In this document: positions 32,801 to 40,370 of the stretch, piece after piece | Position numbering within the stretch: position 1 is the stretch's first letter | Layout of the letters: the number at the start of each line of letters is the position of its first letter | From: Ardenticatenaceae bacterium | GTDB lineage: Bacteria > Chloroflexota > Anaerolineae > Promineifilales > Promineifilaceae | DNA length: 64,000 bases | Assembly: GCA_020634215.1 (NCBI GenBank) | Contig: JACKCD010000023.1 | Location: forward strand, 1-64,000 | Direction: 5' to 3' | Translations under genes and position numbers: made by a program | The notes under the pieces: generated by a model | The model's database searches: none | What the model saw: the letters and a program-made list of their open reading frames with translations, nothing else | Told to the model about the DNA's origin: nothing

Positions 32801-34370
32801 AAACGGCCGTTTTTTCAATCAACGGAAAAACCACATAAATTTCCGTTCCTCCATCTATCTCTGATGTAATTTTAGCAGTACCACCAGCCAGCAAAGCACG
32901 CTCCTTTAACCCCAACAGCCCCATGCTGTCCCCCTGCGAAGCATGTTCCTCTGCCTCAACCACATTAAACCCAATGCCGTCATCTCGAATGCTTAAAACA
33001 AGCTGGTCTTGTTCCTGACGTAGCTCAACCAAAACATTTTGCGCGTGGGCGTGGCGGGCGATATTGGTGAGTGCTTCCTGGGCAATGCGAAAACAGGCAA
33101 TTTCAACCTCATTTGGCGGGCGTTCGGTCAAATTAGTTTTAAACTGCGGCTCGAACCCCACCCACTGCGCCTGCTTATCAATGTACCAGCGCAGCGTTTT
33201 TACCAGCCCCAGGTCGTCCAAGAGAGACGGTCGCAAATCGAGCGACAAGTTTCGTACCTGCTGTAAAACGGTGTCTACAATGTCAACGCTGGTTGTTAGC
33301 TGCTGGTTGTTCTGGCTGGTTTGCCAAGTTTGCAGGTTGATTTTGAGGGCAGTGAGGGCTTGGCCGATTTCGTCGTGGAGTTCGCGGGCAATGCGTCGCC
33401 GCTCTTCTTCTTGAATGGCAACCAGCCGCCGCGAAAGTTTGACAAGCCGGTCGTGAGCCGCGTCAAGCTGGCGGTAGAGGCGTTGGCGTTCGGCAATTTC
33501 GCGCATGAGATTGGCGTTGGCCTGGGCAAGATCGGCCGTTCGTTCCACCACGCGCAGCTCCAGGGTTTCATAAACGGTTCGCAGCATTTCCTGGTTTTGC
33601 TTGCGGTCAATGATGTCGCGCACGGCAATGACCTGGGCGGGCATGCCGCGATAGGTTTGGGCATGGACAACCAGTTCCACATCAACCTGGGAACCGTCTT
33701 TTTTGATGGCACGGGCTTCGTGGGTTAGGCCGTCTCCGGCAATGTCGGCCATGACCAGTTTGGCGTTGGTTTGTTGGATGAGATCGCTGATCGGCCGGCC
33801 GACAAGACGGTCAAGCTCATAGCCAAAAAATTCTAGAAAGCGAGAGTCCGCCGTAATCAGCACCCCATCTTGCAGCACCGCAATCCCCTGAAACACCATT
33901 TCCAGCAGCGCGTAATAACTTTGTTCGCTTTCACGGGCGTGAGCCAGCTTTTCGCTGGTTTGAATATTGCGCTGGTAGACAATCACTAGCGTCAATCCCA
34001 GGCTAAAAAACCCCACAATCAGCAAATAAAACAGCAGCAGTGCCACTCGCTGTTCCACCACCGCCCCCAAATAGAGGGCAATGGCAAGGGAAAAAACCAG
34101 CAGCAGTGCCAGCATAGCCAGCCGAAAATATTTGGTGCGGGTGAGGACGTAGGTGAGGATAAATAAAACAACGACCGTTACCGCTCGACTGACATTCGAG
34201 ACGGCCAGTTCGTTGCGAAAATTGAGATAGATGATGGCTTCAATGACAACGGTGGCGACAATAAAGAGGAGGGTAAAGGCAGAAAGAAGGGTTTGGCGTT
34301 GGCGTGTTCCAGCGTCTTGTATCGCCATCGGCGTGATGAGCCACTGCCACGAACCCTTTAAGTTCATCAT
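32793..34370 (-). CDS. membrane PAS sensor histidine kinase (HisKA_3, NarX/DesK-like)
   Basis: 525 residues. Four membrane helices at about 28-125, a PAS domain at about 150-265 (FFGYELDRLVGRPISDLIQ), a coiled-coil, then HisKA_3 with the phosphorylated His in RRRIARELHDEIGQALTALK, and a HATPase_c domain ending DDGIGF, GLLGLKERALLAGG. It signals to the overlapping LuxR-type regulator. The ligand is not apparent. It starts 8 nt after the methionine aminopeptidase gene, an unusual operon partner. Confidence 0.94.
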   Translation of the reverse strand: MMNLKGSWQWLITPMAIQDAGTRQRQTLLSAFTLLFIVATVVIEAIIYLNFRNELAVSNVSRAVTVVVLFILTYVLTRTKYFRLAMLALLLVFSLAIALYLGAVVEQRVALLLFYLLIVGFFSLGLTLVIVYQRNIQTSEKLAHARESEQSYYALLEMVFQGIAVLQDGVLITADSRFLEFFGYELDRLVGRPISDLIQQTNAKLVMADIAGDGLTHEARAIKKDGSQVDVELVVHAQTYRGMPAQVIAVRDIIDRKQNQEMLRTVYETLELRVVERTADLAQANANLMREIAERQRLYRQLDAAHDRLVKLSRRLVAIQEEERRRIARELHDEIGQALTALKINLQTWQTSQNNQQLTTSVDIVDTVLQQVRNLSLDLRPSLLDDLGLVKTLRWYIDKQAQWVGFEPQFKTNLTERPPNEVEIACFRIAQEALTNIARHAHAQNVLVELRQEQDQLVLSIRDDGIGFNVVEAEEHASQGDSMGLLGLKERALLAGGTAKITSEIDGGTEIYVVFPLIEKTAVYE

Positions 34371-34378
34371 GCGACTGT

Positions 34379-35173
34379 TTACAGTTTGGTTAAGATTTCG
34401 GGGCCGTTGGGGGTAATGACAACGGTATGTTCAAATTGTACCGATAGCTCCCCATCAGCCGTAATTACTGTCCAACCGTCGGGCAGAAGGTACCATTCGT
34501 GGGTGCCATAGTTGATCATGGGTTCTATGGTAAAAACCATGCCGGGCTGGAGCCGGGGGCCACGGGTGGATTGGCGAATATGGGAAACGGAAGGGGATTC
34601 GTGCAGCTCGCGGCCAATGCCGTGCCCACCCCATTCGTGCACCACAGAGACACCTTGCGTATCAGCGTAATCATTGATAGCAGAGCCAATGTCGTGGAGA
34701 TAGGCACCATTTTGGGCAGCTTCAACGCCCACGTGCAGGCATTCTTTGCCAATGTCGAGCAGCCGCTGGACTTTCGGGGAGACGCGCCCAACGGGGAAGG
34801 TAACACAGGCATCGCCACAATATTCTTTGTAGCGCAGGCCAATGTCTATGCCAACGATGTCGCCTTCTTTGAGAACGCGGTCGTCGGGCAGGCCGTGGCA
34901 AATTTCGTGGTTGACCGAGGCGCAAATCACGCCAGGGAAGGGGGGATGATCACCCGCACTGCCCTCATACCCTTTGTAGAGGGGTTTGGCTCCATAGCCA
35001 ATGATGTAGTGTTCCACCAGATGGTCTAATTCGCGCAAGCTGATGCCGGGCTTGATGTTTTCTTCGAGGAGGGCGAAACATTGGGCAACCAGCCGGCCAG
35101 ATTCGCGCATTTGGGCGATTTCACGTTTGCTTTTGAGTTTGAGGCGTTTTTTGAACCGTTGTGTAAATACCAT
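34379..35173 (-). CDS. map: methionine aminopeptidase, type I
   Basis: 264 residues from ATG 35173 (MVFTQRFKKRLKLKSKREIAQMRES); a longer frame runs through repeat E2 and has no family match. Metal ligands of the pita-bread fold are visible: GIDIGLRYKEYCGDACVTF (two Asp), HGIGRELHESP (His), FTIEPM (Glu) and VQFEHTVVIT (Glu). It removes the initiator Met from nascent proteins. Upstream there is an extended -10 (TGCTATACT) ending 10 nt before the ATG and no ribosome-binding site, so the transcript may be leaderless. First gene of the map-kinase-regulator operon. Confidence 0.95.
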   Translation of the reverse strand: MVFTQRFKKRLKLKSKREIAQMRESGRLVAQCFALLEENIKPGISLRELDHLVEHYIIGYGAKPLYKGYEGSAGDHPPFPGVICASVNHEICHGLPDDRVLKEGDIVGIDIGLRYKEYCGDACVTFPVGRVSPKVQRLLDIGKECLHVGVEAAQNGAYLHDIGSAINDYADTQGVSVVHEWGGHGIGRELHESPSVSHIRQSTRGPRLQPGMVFTIEPMINYGTHEWYLLPDGWTVITADGELSVQFEHTVVITPNGPEILTKL

Positions 35174-35182
35174 AACGGAGGG

Positions 35183-35191
35183 GAGTATAGC
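35183..35191 (-). promoter_or_regulatory. extended -10 element upstream of map
   Basis: On the minus strand TGCTATACT lies about 10 nt before the ATG at 35173; the -35 region is weak. A start site at the beginning of the coding sequence would give a leaderless or near-leaderless mRNA. Confidence 0.45.
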
Positions 35192-35208
35192 ACACAAAAA
35201 AGCAGATA

Positions 35209-35244
35209 AGAAGTTCAACTTCTTTGCAAAGAAGTTGAACTTCT
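35209..35244. repeat. perfect 36-nt palindrome, family E
   Basis: An 18-bp arm beginning AGAAGTTCAACTTCTTTG is followed at once by its full complement, with no loop. It lies between map and the 35253-35660 membrane gene and shares GTTCAACTTCTT with the hairpin at 158-190. Confidence 0.9.
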
Positions 35245-35252
35245 GCGGGGCA

Positions 35253-35660
35253 TTAGTGGGTGAGGCGGCGGAGGCCGATGGTTTGGAGGATGGCGAAAGT
35301 GGCGACGGCTTCGGCGAGGAGGCCGATGGTCCATTTGCCCGCGAGGGTGAGGGGGAGCCAACCGCCAAGGAGGAGGAGGATGGAGCCGATGACCCAGAGA
35401 ATGTCGAGCATAACGGCCGTTTTTGCCACCTTCACATCCAAAACGGGCTGACGGGTGGCCCAGAAAAGGAGCAGGCCGTAGGGAATGAGGATGAGGCCGA
35501 GGATGGGGAAAACGGCCGTTTGTTCAATCCCGGTAAAGTTGGCAAGGCTGCTGGCCGCCAGCAGGGATGTTAGCCCGCTAAGGCCAGAGAACAGGGCGTT
35601 ACCACGAAGTGCCTGGCGTAGGAAGTGGGCATTGTCGGGAACAGTTTGTATAGCAGTCAT
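35253..35660 (-). CDS. four-helix membrane protein of unknown function
   Basis: 135 residues with four predicted membrane helices (about 22-42, 48-66, 78-98, 104-126). A Trp in the third segment (LDILWVIGSILLLLGGW) and charged caps are visible, but no catalytic motif. Resembles small SPW/DoxX-like membrane proteins only in size. It is monocistronic and carries two motif copies (35411, 35511). Confidence 0.75.
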   Translation of the reverse strand: MTAIQTVPDNAHFLRQALRGNALFSGLSGLTSLLAASSLANFTGIEQTAVFPILGLILIPYGLLLFWATRQPVLDVKVAKTAVMLDILWVIGSILLLLGGWLPLTLAGKWTIGLLAEAVATFAILQTIGLRRLTH

Positions 35661-35818
35661 AAAAAACCTCCATTTGTGGATAAACTAGGATGCAAAGGTT
35701 TGTTGATAGCCATTTGCATCCTGGCATGTGATTCCTTGATGGCTGGAGGATAGGGGATTTGACGGTGCCAAAGCGAGGAAAAGTGGTGCCAACTGGTGCC
35801 AGTGGGATGTTTTTTGGC

Positions 35819-35867
35819 AGGATTGACAAGATTTTGTAGGATTTTCAAGTTCAATCTTGTCAATCCT
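35819..35867. repeat. inverted repeat, family K
   Basis: 15-bp arms AGGATTGACAAGATT and complement around a 19-nt centre, in the gap between two minus-strand genes. A second smaller inverted repeat (GGATGCAAA/TTTGCATCC) is at about 35688-35722. Confidence 0.75.
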
Positions 35868-35887
35868 GTCTAAAGATTCTAGGGGGA

Positions 35888-37120
35888 TTAACGGCCGTTA
35901 ACCCCCACCCGCCGCGACCTTTCACGCAGGTCACGGGCAACGAGGGCGGCGGCGGCGTTTTGCCAGTTGTAGAGGGTGCGCTGAGGAACCTGGGTGCGGA
36001 ACCAGTCGAGAATGGGAAGAACGGCCGTTTCTGCTTCTCCCAGCACCAGCCGCCGACTATACGGCTTTAGCCCGCGCACATAGGGATAGTGGAGCGCGTT
36101 GTAATGCCGCCACTCATCCGTGGTGCCAAAATCAGCTTCGCCCGGTGGCTTTAGCCGCTCAATGCTTTCAGTTAGCATCAGCCGCAGTTCGCCCGCCCGC
36201 GTCAGGGTGTCGGTAGGCTGGCCGTTTTGCTGGAGGCGGTGGGCAATCAATGGCAGCCGAGTTAGTGGGCTGCGGGCTAAATGGGGCAGATTACCCATTT
36301 GGCTAAGTGCCTGGCGCGTGTAGCGAGTAAAGGTATCGCTATCAATCTTGTCTAGCTGGAGCGCGTCGTCGCTGCGGGTCAGGGCATCGGATTGGGCACG
36401 CAGGTTGCTGCGCTCTTGGCGCAGGCGCGGGGTGTTGAAAAAGGCGAAGCGGTCAAAGAAGGATTGGAAAGGGTCGGCAAAGGTTTGCAGCAGAATGGCG
36501 GCGGCGATGGTGGTGAGCAGCAGCAGCAGCAGGGCATAGGTGACGCCAATCCCGTAGGCCATTACCAAAACGATTTGGCCGCCAAAAAGGAGAGCCGTAA
36601 AAAAGGCATAGTCGAGCGAGCGCAGAAAGTGGGGGAGGAGTGCTTCTCCCTGGTCGAAGGCATCCATAACGGCGATGACGATGCCTAGCAGCAGTAGATC
36701 GCCACCGATGCCGAATAGGACGAGGGTGCGAGGGAGCCAGCTAAAGGGGAACATGAGGAAGGTGATGCCGAGCATGAAGAAGAGGGTGGCGATGAGCAAA
36801 ACGGCCGTTGGTCGAGGATGCTGTTCTAGCCGTTCTTGTAGTGCCTGTTCGCCGGGGATGAGATAGACAAGCAGGGCAATCCAGCAGGCGGCAGGCAGAA
36901 AGACAAAAAGACGCTGCCAGATGAAAAGCGAAAGAGAACTTTCGCCGCTGAGGGCGTATTGGCTGAGGATGTCGAGGGCAAGGCCGATGGCGTAGGTGAC
37001 AAGCCCCAGCCCCGCCAGCCACAGCCGTAGGCTGCCCACATCGCGGGCAATGAGGTATAGCCCTAGCCATAGGGCCAGCCCGTAGAGACCAATTTGCAGG
37101 ACAAGTTGGGTGGTTGTCAT
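35888..37120 (-). CDS. polytopic membrane protein of unknown function
   Basis: 410 residues from ATG 37120 (MTTTQLVLQIGLYGL); the frame continues to 37204 without family features. About eight membrane helices fill residues 5-225, then a cytoplasmic helical part (FFNTPRLRQERSNLRAQSDALTR...). The layout recalls 7TM or histidine-kinase-like N-terminal sensor regions, but no kinase, PAS or GGDEF domain follows. Three motif copies (35889, 36020, 36800). Confidence 0.78.
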   Translation of the reverse strand: MTTTQLVLQIGLYGLALWLGLYLIARDVGSLRLWLAGLGLVTYAIGLALDILSQYALSGESSLSLFIWQRLFVFLPAACWIALLVYLIPGEQALQERLEQHPRPTAVLLIATLFFMLGITFLMFPFSWLPRTLVLFGIGGDLLLLGIVIAVMDAFDQGEALLPHFLRSLDYAFFTALLFGGQIVLVMAYGIGVTYALLLLLLTTIAAAILLQTFADPFQSFFDRFAFFNTPRLRQERSNLRAQSDALTRSDDALQLDKIDSDTFTRYTRQALSQMGNLPHLARSPLTRLPLIAHRLQQNGQPTDTLTRAGELRLMLTESIERLKPPGEADFGTTDEWRHYNALHYPYVRGLKPYSRRLVLGEAETAVLPILDWFRTQVPQRTLYNWQNAAAALVARDLRERSRRVGVNGR

Positions 37121-37176
37121 GGATAGATTGTAGCATTGGCGAGTAGGTTGTGCATAAAAAATGTTCGTGCAGGCTG

Positions 37177-37247
37177 ATGACAAGTAGCAGGTTGCAGGTG
37201 GCAAGTTTTATTTGATACCAGAACTTGCCACCTGTTACTTGTCACAT
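37177..37247. repeat. tandem-armed inverted repeat, family I
   Basis: Left arm TGACAAGTAGCAGG followed by TTGCAGGTGGCAAGTT; right arm AACTTGCCACCTGTTACTTG. A single half-arm (CAACTTGCCACCTGTGACT) recurs at about 41211-41229. Confidence 0.8.
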
Positions 37248-37264
37248 GAAAGCCTTTTGGAGGA

Positions 37265-37293
37265 TTGACAGCCCAAACTATTTCGACTAAAAT
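37265..37293 (+). promoter_or_regulatory. sigma70 promoter of the ArsR-DUF2087 gene
   Basis: Perfect -35 TTGACA, 17-nt spacer, -10 TAAAAT. A 16-nt inverted repeat AAATCTA-TT-TAGATTT (37290-37305) overlaps the -10 and the start site and is a likely autorepressor operator. Confidence 0.75.
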
Positions 37294-37305
37294 CTATTTA
37301 GATTT
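37290..37305. promoter_or_regulatory. candidate ArsR operator palindrome
   Basis: Arms AAATCTA/TAGATTT with a TT centre, placed over the -10/+1 region of the downstream ArsR-family gene. Position and symmetry fit binding by a winged-helix dimer. Confidence 0.55.
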
Positions 37306-37343
37306 ATTTCTAATTAGATATTCTCAAAAGAAGGTGGTGTGTG

Positions 37344-37925
37344 ATGAGCGACGACGAACGATTTGAACAACTGCTACAATTTTTTAAGGTGTTGGGTAAC
37401 AAAAATCGGCTGCAAATTTTGGGGCTGCTGGCAAACCAGGAGCGCAATGTGGGTGAACTGGCATTGATGCTGGATTTGAAGGAGCCAACGGTTTCGCACC
37501 ATTTGGGGCTGCTGAAGGAACTGGGGCTGGTTGATACGCGGCCTGAGGGGAATTTGCGGCTTTATCGGCTGAACCAGAAGGCACTGGAAAAGATGAACAA
37601 GGATATTTTTTCGCCCAAGCAACTGGCGGCACTGGTAGATGTGCGGAAGTCGGAGGAGACGTGGGAGGAGAAGGTGCTAAAGGCGTTTGTGGCAAACGGC
37701 CGTTTGCTCGACATTCCAGCGCGGCGCAAAAAGCGGCTGGTGGTGCTAACCTGGCTGGTGCAACAGCTTGACCCAACGCAGCAGTACCATGAACTGGAAC
37801 TCAACGAGTGGCTCAAGCAGTTCCACGAAGATTGCGCCTCGCTGCGCCGCTATATGGTGGAAGAACAGTTGCTGATCCGCGAGCGCAACACCTACTGGCG
37901 GCCTGCGTTTGTCCAAACGCCATAA
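37344..37925 (+). CDS. ArsR-family regulator with C-terminal DUF2087
   Basis: 193 residues from ATG 37344 (MSDDERFEQLLQFFKVLGN), 6 nt after AAGGTGG; a GTG at 37341 is the alternative. The winged HTH is at 8-85: LGNKNRLQILGLLANQERNV and EPTVSHHLGLLKELGLV. No metal-binding ELCVC motif is present, so it is not an arsenic or zinc sensor of the classical type. Residues about 115-190 (ANGRLLDIPARRKKRLVVL...YHELELNEWLK...LRRYMVEEQLL) are a DUF2087 domain. It is likely to repress its own promoter. Confidence 0.92.
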   Translation: MSDDERFEQLLQFFKVLGNKNRLQILGLLANQERNVGELALMLDLKEPTVSHHLGLLKELGLVDTRPEGNLRLYRLNQKALEKMNKDIFSPKQLAALVDVRKSEETWEEKVLKAFVANGRLLDIPARRKKRLVVLTWLVQQLDPTQQYHELELNEWLKQFHEDCASLRRYMVEEQLLIRERNTYWRPAFVQTP

Positions 37926-37933
37926 ATTGGTAG

Positions 37934-37963
37934 GGTAGAGACGCAAGATTTTGCGTCTCTACC
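37934..37963. terminator. perfect 13-bp hairpin between convergent genes
   Basis: GGTAGAGACGCAA and complement with loop GATT. Placed right between the convergent ArsR and FAH-family genes, so a bidirectional terminator is likely, although T-tracts are short. Confidence 0.7.
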
Positions 37964-37967
37964 TTAA

Positions 37968-38837
37968 TCAATCCACAGCCACAACCACGTTACGCAGTGC
38001 GCCAACGCCCTCAACCTCGGTTTCTACCACGTCACCGGGCTTGAGGAATTCGGGGGGGGTGCGGGCCACGCCCACGCCGTCGGGCGTGCCGGTGGCAATG
38101 ATGTCGCCGGGGAGCAGCGTCATCGCCTTGGAAAGCTGATGAATGACCTCATCCACGCCAAAAATCATCTTTTGCGTGTTGCCATTCTGCTTTAGCACGC
38201 CGTTGACGTGGCAGGTGACGCGCAAATTTTGCGGGTCGGCCACCTCATCGGCGGTGACAATCCACGGCCCCAGCGGAGCGCTGCCGTCAAAACTTTTGCC
38301 GACAAAAAATTGTTTGTGCTTGCGCTGCACGTCGCGGGCGGTCACGTCGTTGAGGACGGTGTAGCCAAACACATGGCTGCGGGCATCATCTTTGGCAATG
38401 CCGCGCCCCTGTTTGCCAATAATAACCACTAATTCGGCCTCCCAATCAATGTGGGTGGAAACGTGGCCGAAGTAGGGAATGTCGCCATAGGGCGCGTTGA
38501 CGGTGGTGGTGGCTTTGTTGAAGATGAGGGGCAGTTCCGGTACATCCACCGGCAGACCCTGTGCCAGGGCAATTTCTTCAACATGACCGAGGTAATTTTT
38601 GCCGACGCACATGAGGTTGCGCCGGGGGACGGGAATGGGGGCGAGGAGGGTGATGTCAGCGAGGGAAACGGCCGTTTCTGCCCCTGCCACCACATCCCTT
38701 GCCTGTGCCAACCCCTCGGCTCCCATTTCGATGAGGCCGAGCATGGTGGGGGAAACGGCCGTTAAATCCACCACCCCCGCCCCCGTCACCGCCCCAATTT
38801 TTTCCACTCCATTGAGCTGATAAGTAACAAGTTTCAA
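37968..38837 (-). CDS. fumarylacetoacetate hydrolase (FAH) family protein
   Basis: 289 residues. FAH-fold features: CVGKNYLGHVEEIA, LPLIFNKATTTVNAPYGDI, the metal-binding E-x-E-type site in DWEAELVVIIGK and the G-[ST]-P pattern LLPGDIIATGTPDGVG near the end. Members cleave C-C bonds of 1,3-diketo acids or decarboxylate oxaloacetate in aromatic and sugar catabolism. No pathway partner is adjacent, so the substrate is unknown. Convergent with the ArsR-DUF2087 gene. Confidence 0.92.
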   Translation of the reverse strand: MKLVTYQLNGVEKIGAVTGAGVVDLTAVSPTMLGLIEMGAEGLAQARDVVAGAETAVSLADITLLAPIPVPRRNLMCVGKNYLGHVEEIALAQGLPVDVPELPLIFNKATTTVNAPYGDIPYFGHVSTHIDWEAELVVIIGKQGRGIAKDDARSHVFGYTVLNDVTARDVQRKHKQFFVGKSFDGSAPLGPWIVTADEVADPQNLRVTCHVNGVLKQNGNTQKMIFGVDEVIHQLSKAMTLLPGDIIATGTPDGVGVARTPPEFLKPGDVVETEVEGVGALRNVVVAVD

Positions 38838-38857
38838 GCGTCTTCTCCTTTAAAAAT

Positions 38858-38890
38858 GGGACACGGACGAACACGGACGAACACGGATGA
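38858..38890. repeat. tandem repeat C1
   Basis: 33 nt of three ACACGGACGA-type units upstream of the FAH-family gene. It matches the 33-nt element inside tupA (61048-61080) in 27 of 33 positions, all six differences being transitions. Confidence 0.85.
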
Positions 38891-39029
38891 CTCTGTGAAA
38901 TTGTTGATTTTGATTCATCGTAGTGCCTCATTGTTCATGGTGTCGCCTTTACAAGTGCGAGTGCCATTAAGCCCTTTATTGTAACAGAAAGTGAACAAGT
39001 AGAGCGTAAGCTTGGGCAGAGGCCGCAAA

Positions 39030-39078
39030 AACTCCTCTGTGCTTCTCAGTGGCTTCTCTGTGTAGCTCTGTGTCATCA
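39030..39078. repeat. short interspersed repeat, family J
   Basis: CTCTGTGCTTCTCAGTGGCTTCTCTGTGTAGCTCTGTG-type sequence, built from CTCTGTG units, abutting the 3' end of the DUF3048 gene. A similar TTTGCGT-unit element is near 59262-59326. Confidence 0.5.
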
Positions 39079-40270
39079 CTTTTCGGCCACGAACAGACTG
39101 TCGAAGCCGAGGGGGACGAGTTGGAAGAAGGTGGTGCCAGGTGCCAGCGGCAGGATGTTGCCGTCAAGGTCGGTGAAGGTCAGCATGTGGCTGGGGTCGG
39201 TGCGGTGCCAACGGCCGTTTATCCGCACCCCATTGCGAAAAACCGAGGCTGGCCCCTCGCCCCAAATTTGAATTTGGATAGACGGTTCGCCGTTTGTGTC
39301 CTCCACAATGTCGGTGTTGACGTGTTCCGCCGCCACCACCACGATGTTGTCAAAACGAAGCTGCTCCCCGCTGTTGGCATCCAAGTGGGGTTCACCATCG
39401 GTCCAGCGGCTGTAACGGCCGTTAATCCACACCCACGTCGCATTGGTTCATGTAGGCAATTCCACTCGGCTTTACGGGTGCCTGCCGCAGCGGCTCGGCG
39501 CGGAATGCCATGCCATTAGCAAAATGTGGGTACTCTGTCTCACCCACGTTCGTCCAAAATAAAGCGTAGATTGTAGGTGCTGGTAAACAGGGTATGGGTG
39601 GCTGGTTTGTCTCTCGTCGGGGATGTGCCTGTAAAGCTGCCGTGGGCGAAGTCGGGCGAAAACGACGCGCTCATAAAGCTGCTGGTGCGGATTTGCTCGC
39701 GCACCATTTCTACTCGACCCGAGTAGGTAAGGCGAAGGCGGCATCGTACATGACCGGGATTTCCAGGTCAATGAGAGCCGAGCGCTGCGAACGAGCCGAC
39801 TTTTTCACGTCAAAAACGGCTGTAAACGGGTCGCGCCTCCTCGGCATAATGCTCAAATACCAGGTCGGCGCTGCCCAGCTCTCAAGCTCAGCCGCAATAA
39901 AATGGCGGCGCGCGGAGATTTTGATGGCTAACGGCCGTTTAGCCAACACTGCTGGATCAGACACAACCAGCCCGGTTAGCGGGTTGACGTTGGCCGGGAA
40001 ATCGGTGGGGCCAATCAGCCCTTCAATGGCAGGCGTGGCGGTGGGTGTAGGTGGGATGGTGGGAACGGCCGTTGGGGCAATGGTGGGCAGCGCAGTGGCC
40101 GTGGGCGGTGGCTGCGTGGGTGCTGCTGTCGCTGTTGGCAACAAAGTGGATGTTGCTGTAGGAGATGGAATGGGAATGGCGGTGGGAGAGGTGGTTGGAG
40201 AAACGGCCGTTGGCGTTTGGCACGCCACCAGCCAGCAAACGGCAAAAATCCAGACAAACTGCTTCTTCAT
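39076..40270 (-). pseudogene. DUF3048 lipoprotein gene broken by at least three frameshifts
   Basis: The N-terminus (from ATG 40270) has a signal and lipobox (WLVAC), a long PT-rich linker and the DUF3048 opening NVNPLTGLVVSDPAVLAKRP. That frame stops at 39710 after DAAFALPTRVE. The match goes on in other frames: VREQIRTSSFMSASFSPDF (stop 39540), TEYPHFANGMAFRAEPLRQ (stop near 39422) and WINGRYSRWTDGEPHLDANS to the family C-terminus TTFFQLVPLGF (stop 39076). All parts are present and in order, so the decay is recent or the sequence has indel errors; no homopolymer marks the breaks. Intact members are exported proteins of unknown function. Confidence 0.85.
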
Positions 40271-40294
40271 ATGACCCGTCTTTGTACAGAAATG

Positions 40295-40360
40295 TAGGGA
40301 GTAGGGAGTAGGGAGTGGCGCGTCTACGCCCTACTCCCTACTCCCTACCCCCCACTCCCC
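40295..40360. repeat. tandem-armed inverted repeat, family G
   Basis: Left arm of three GTAGGGA units, right arm TCCCTAC units followed by CCCCACTCCCC, around GGCGCGTCTACGCC, which is itself a small hairpin. Lies between the DUF3048 gene start and the convergent side of the alpha/beta hydrolase gene end. Confidence 0.85.
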
Positions 40361-40370
40361 ACAGATCATA

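Noticed and set aside
35174..35368. 65-residue N-terminal extension of methionine aminopeptidase
   Set aside because: Runs through the palindrome at 35209-35244 and the neighbouring membrane gene; low-complexity sequence.
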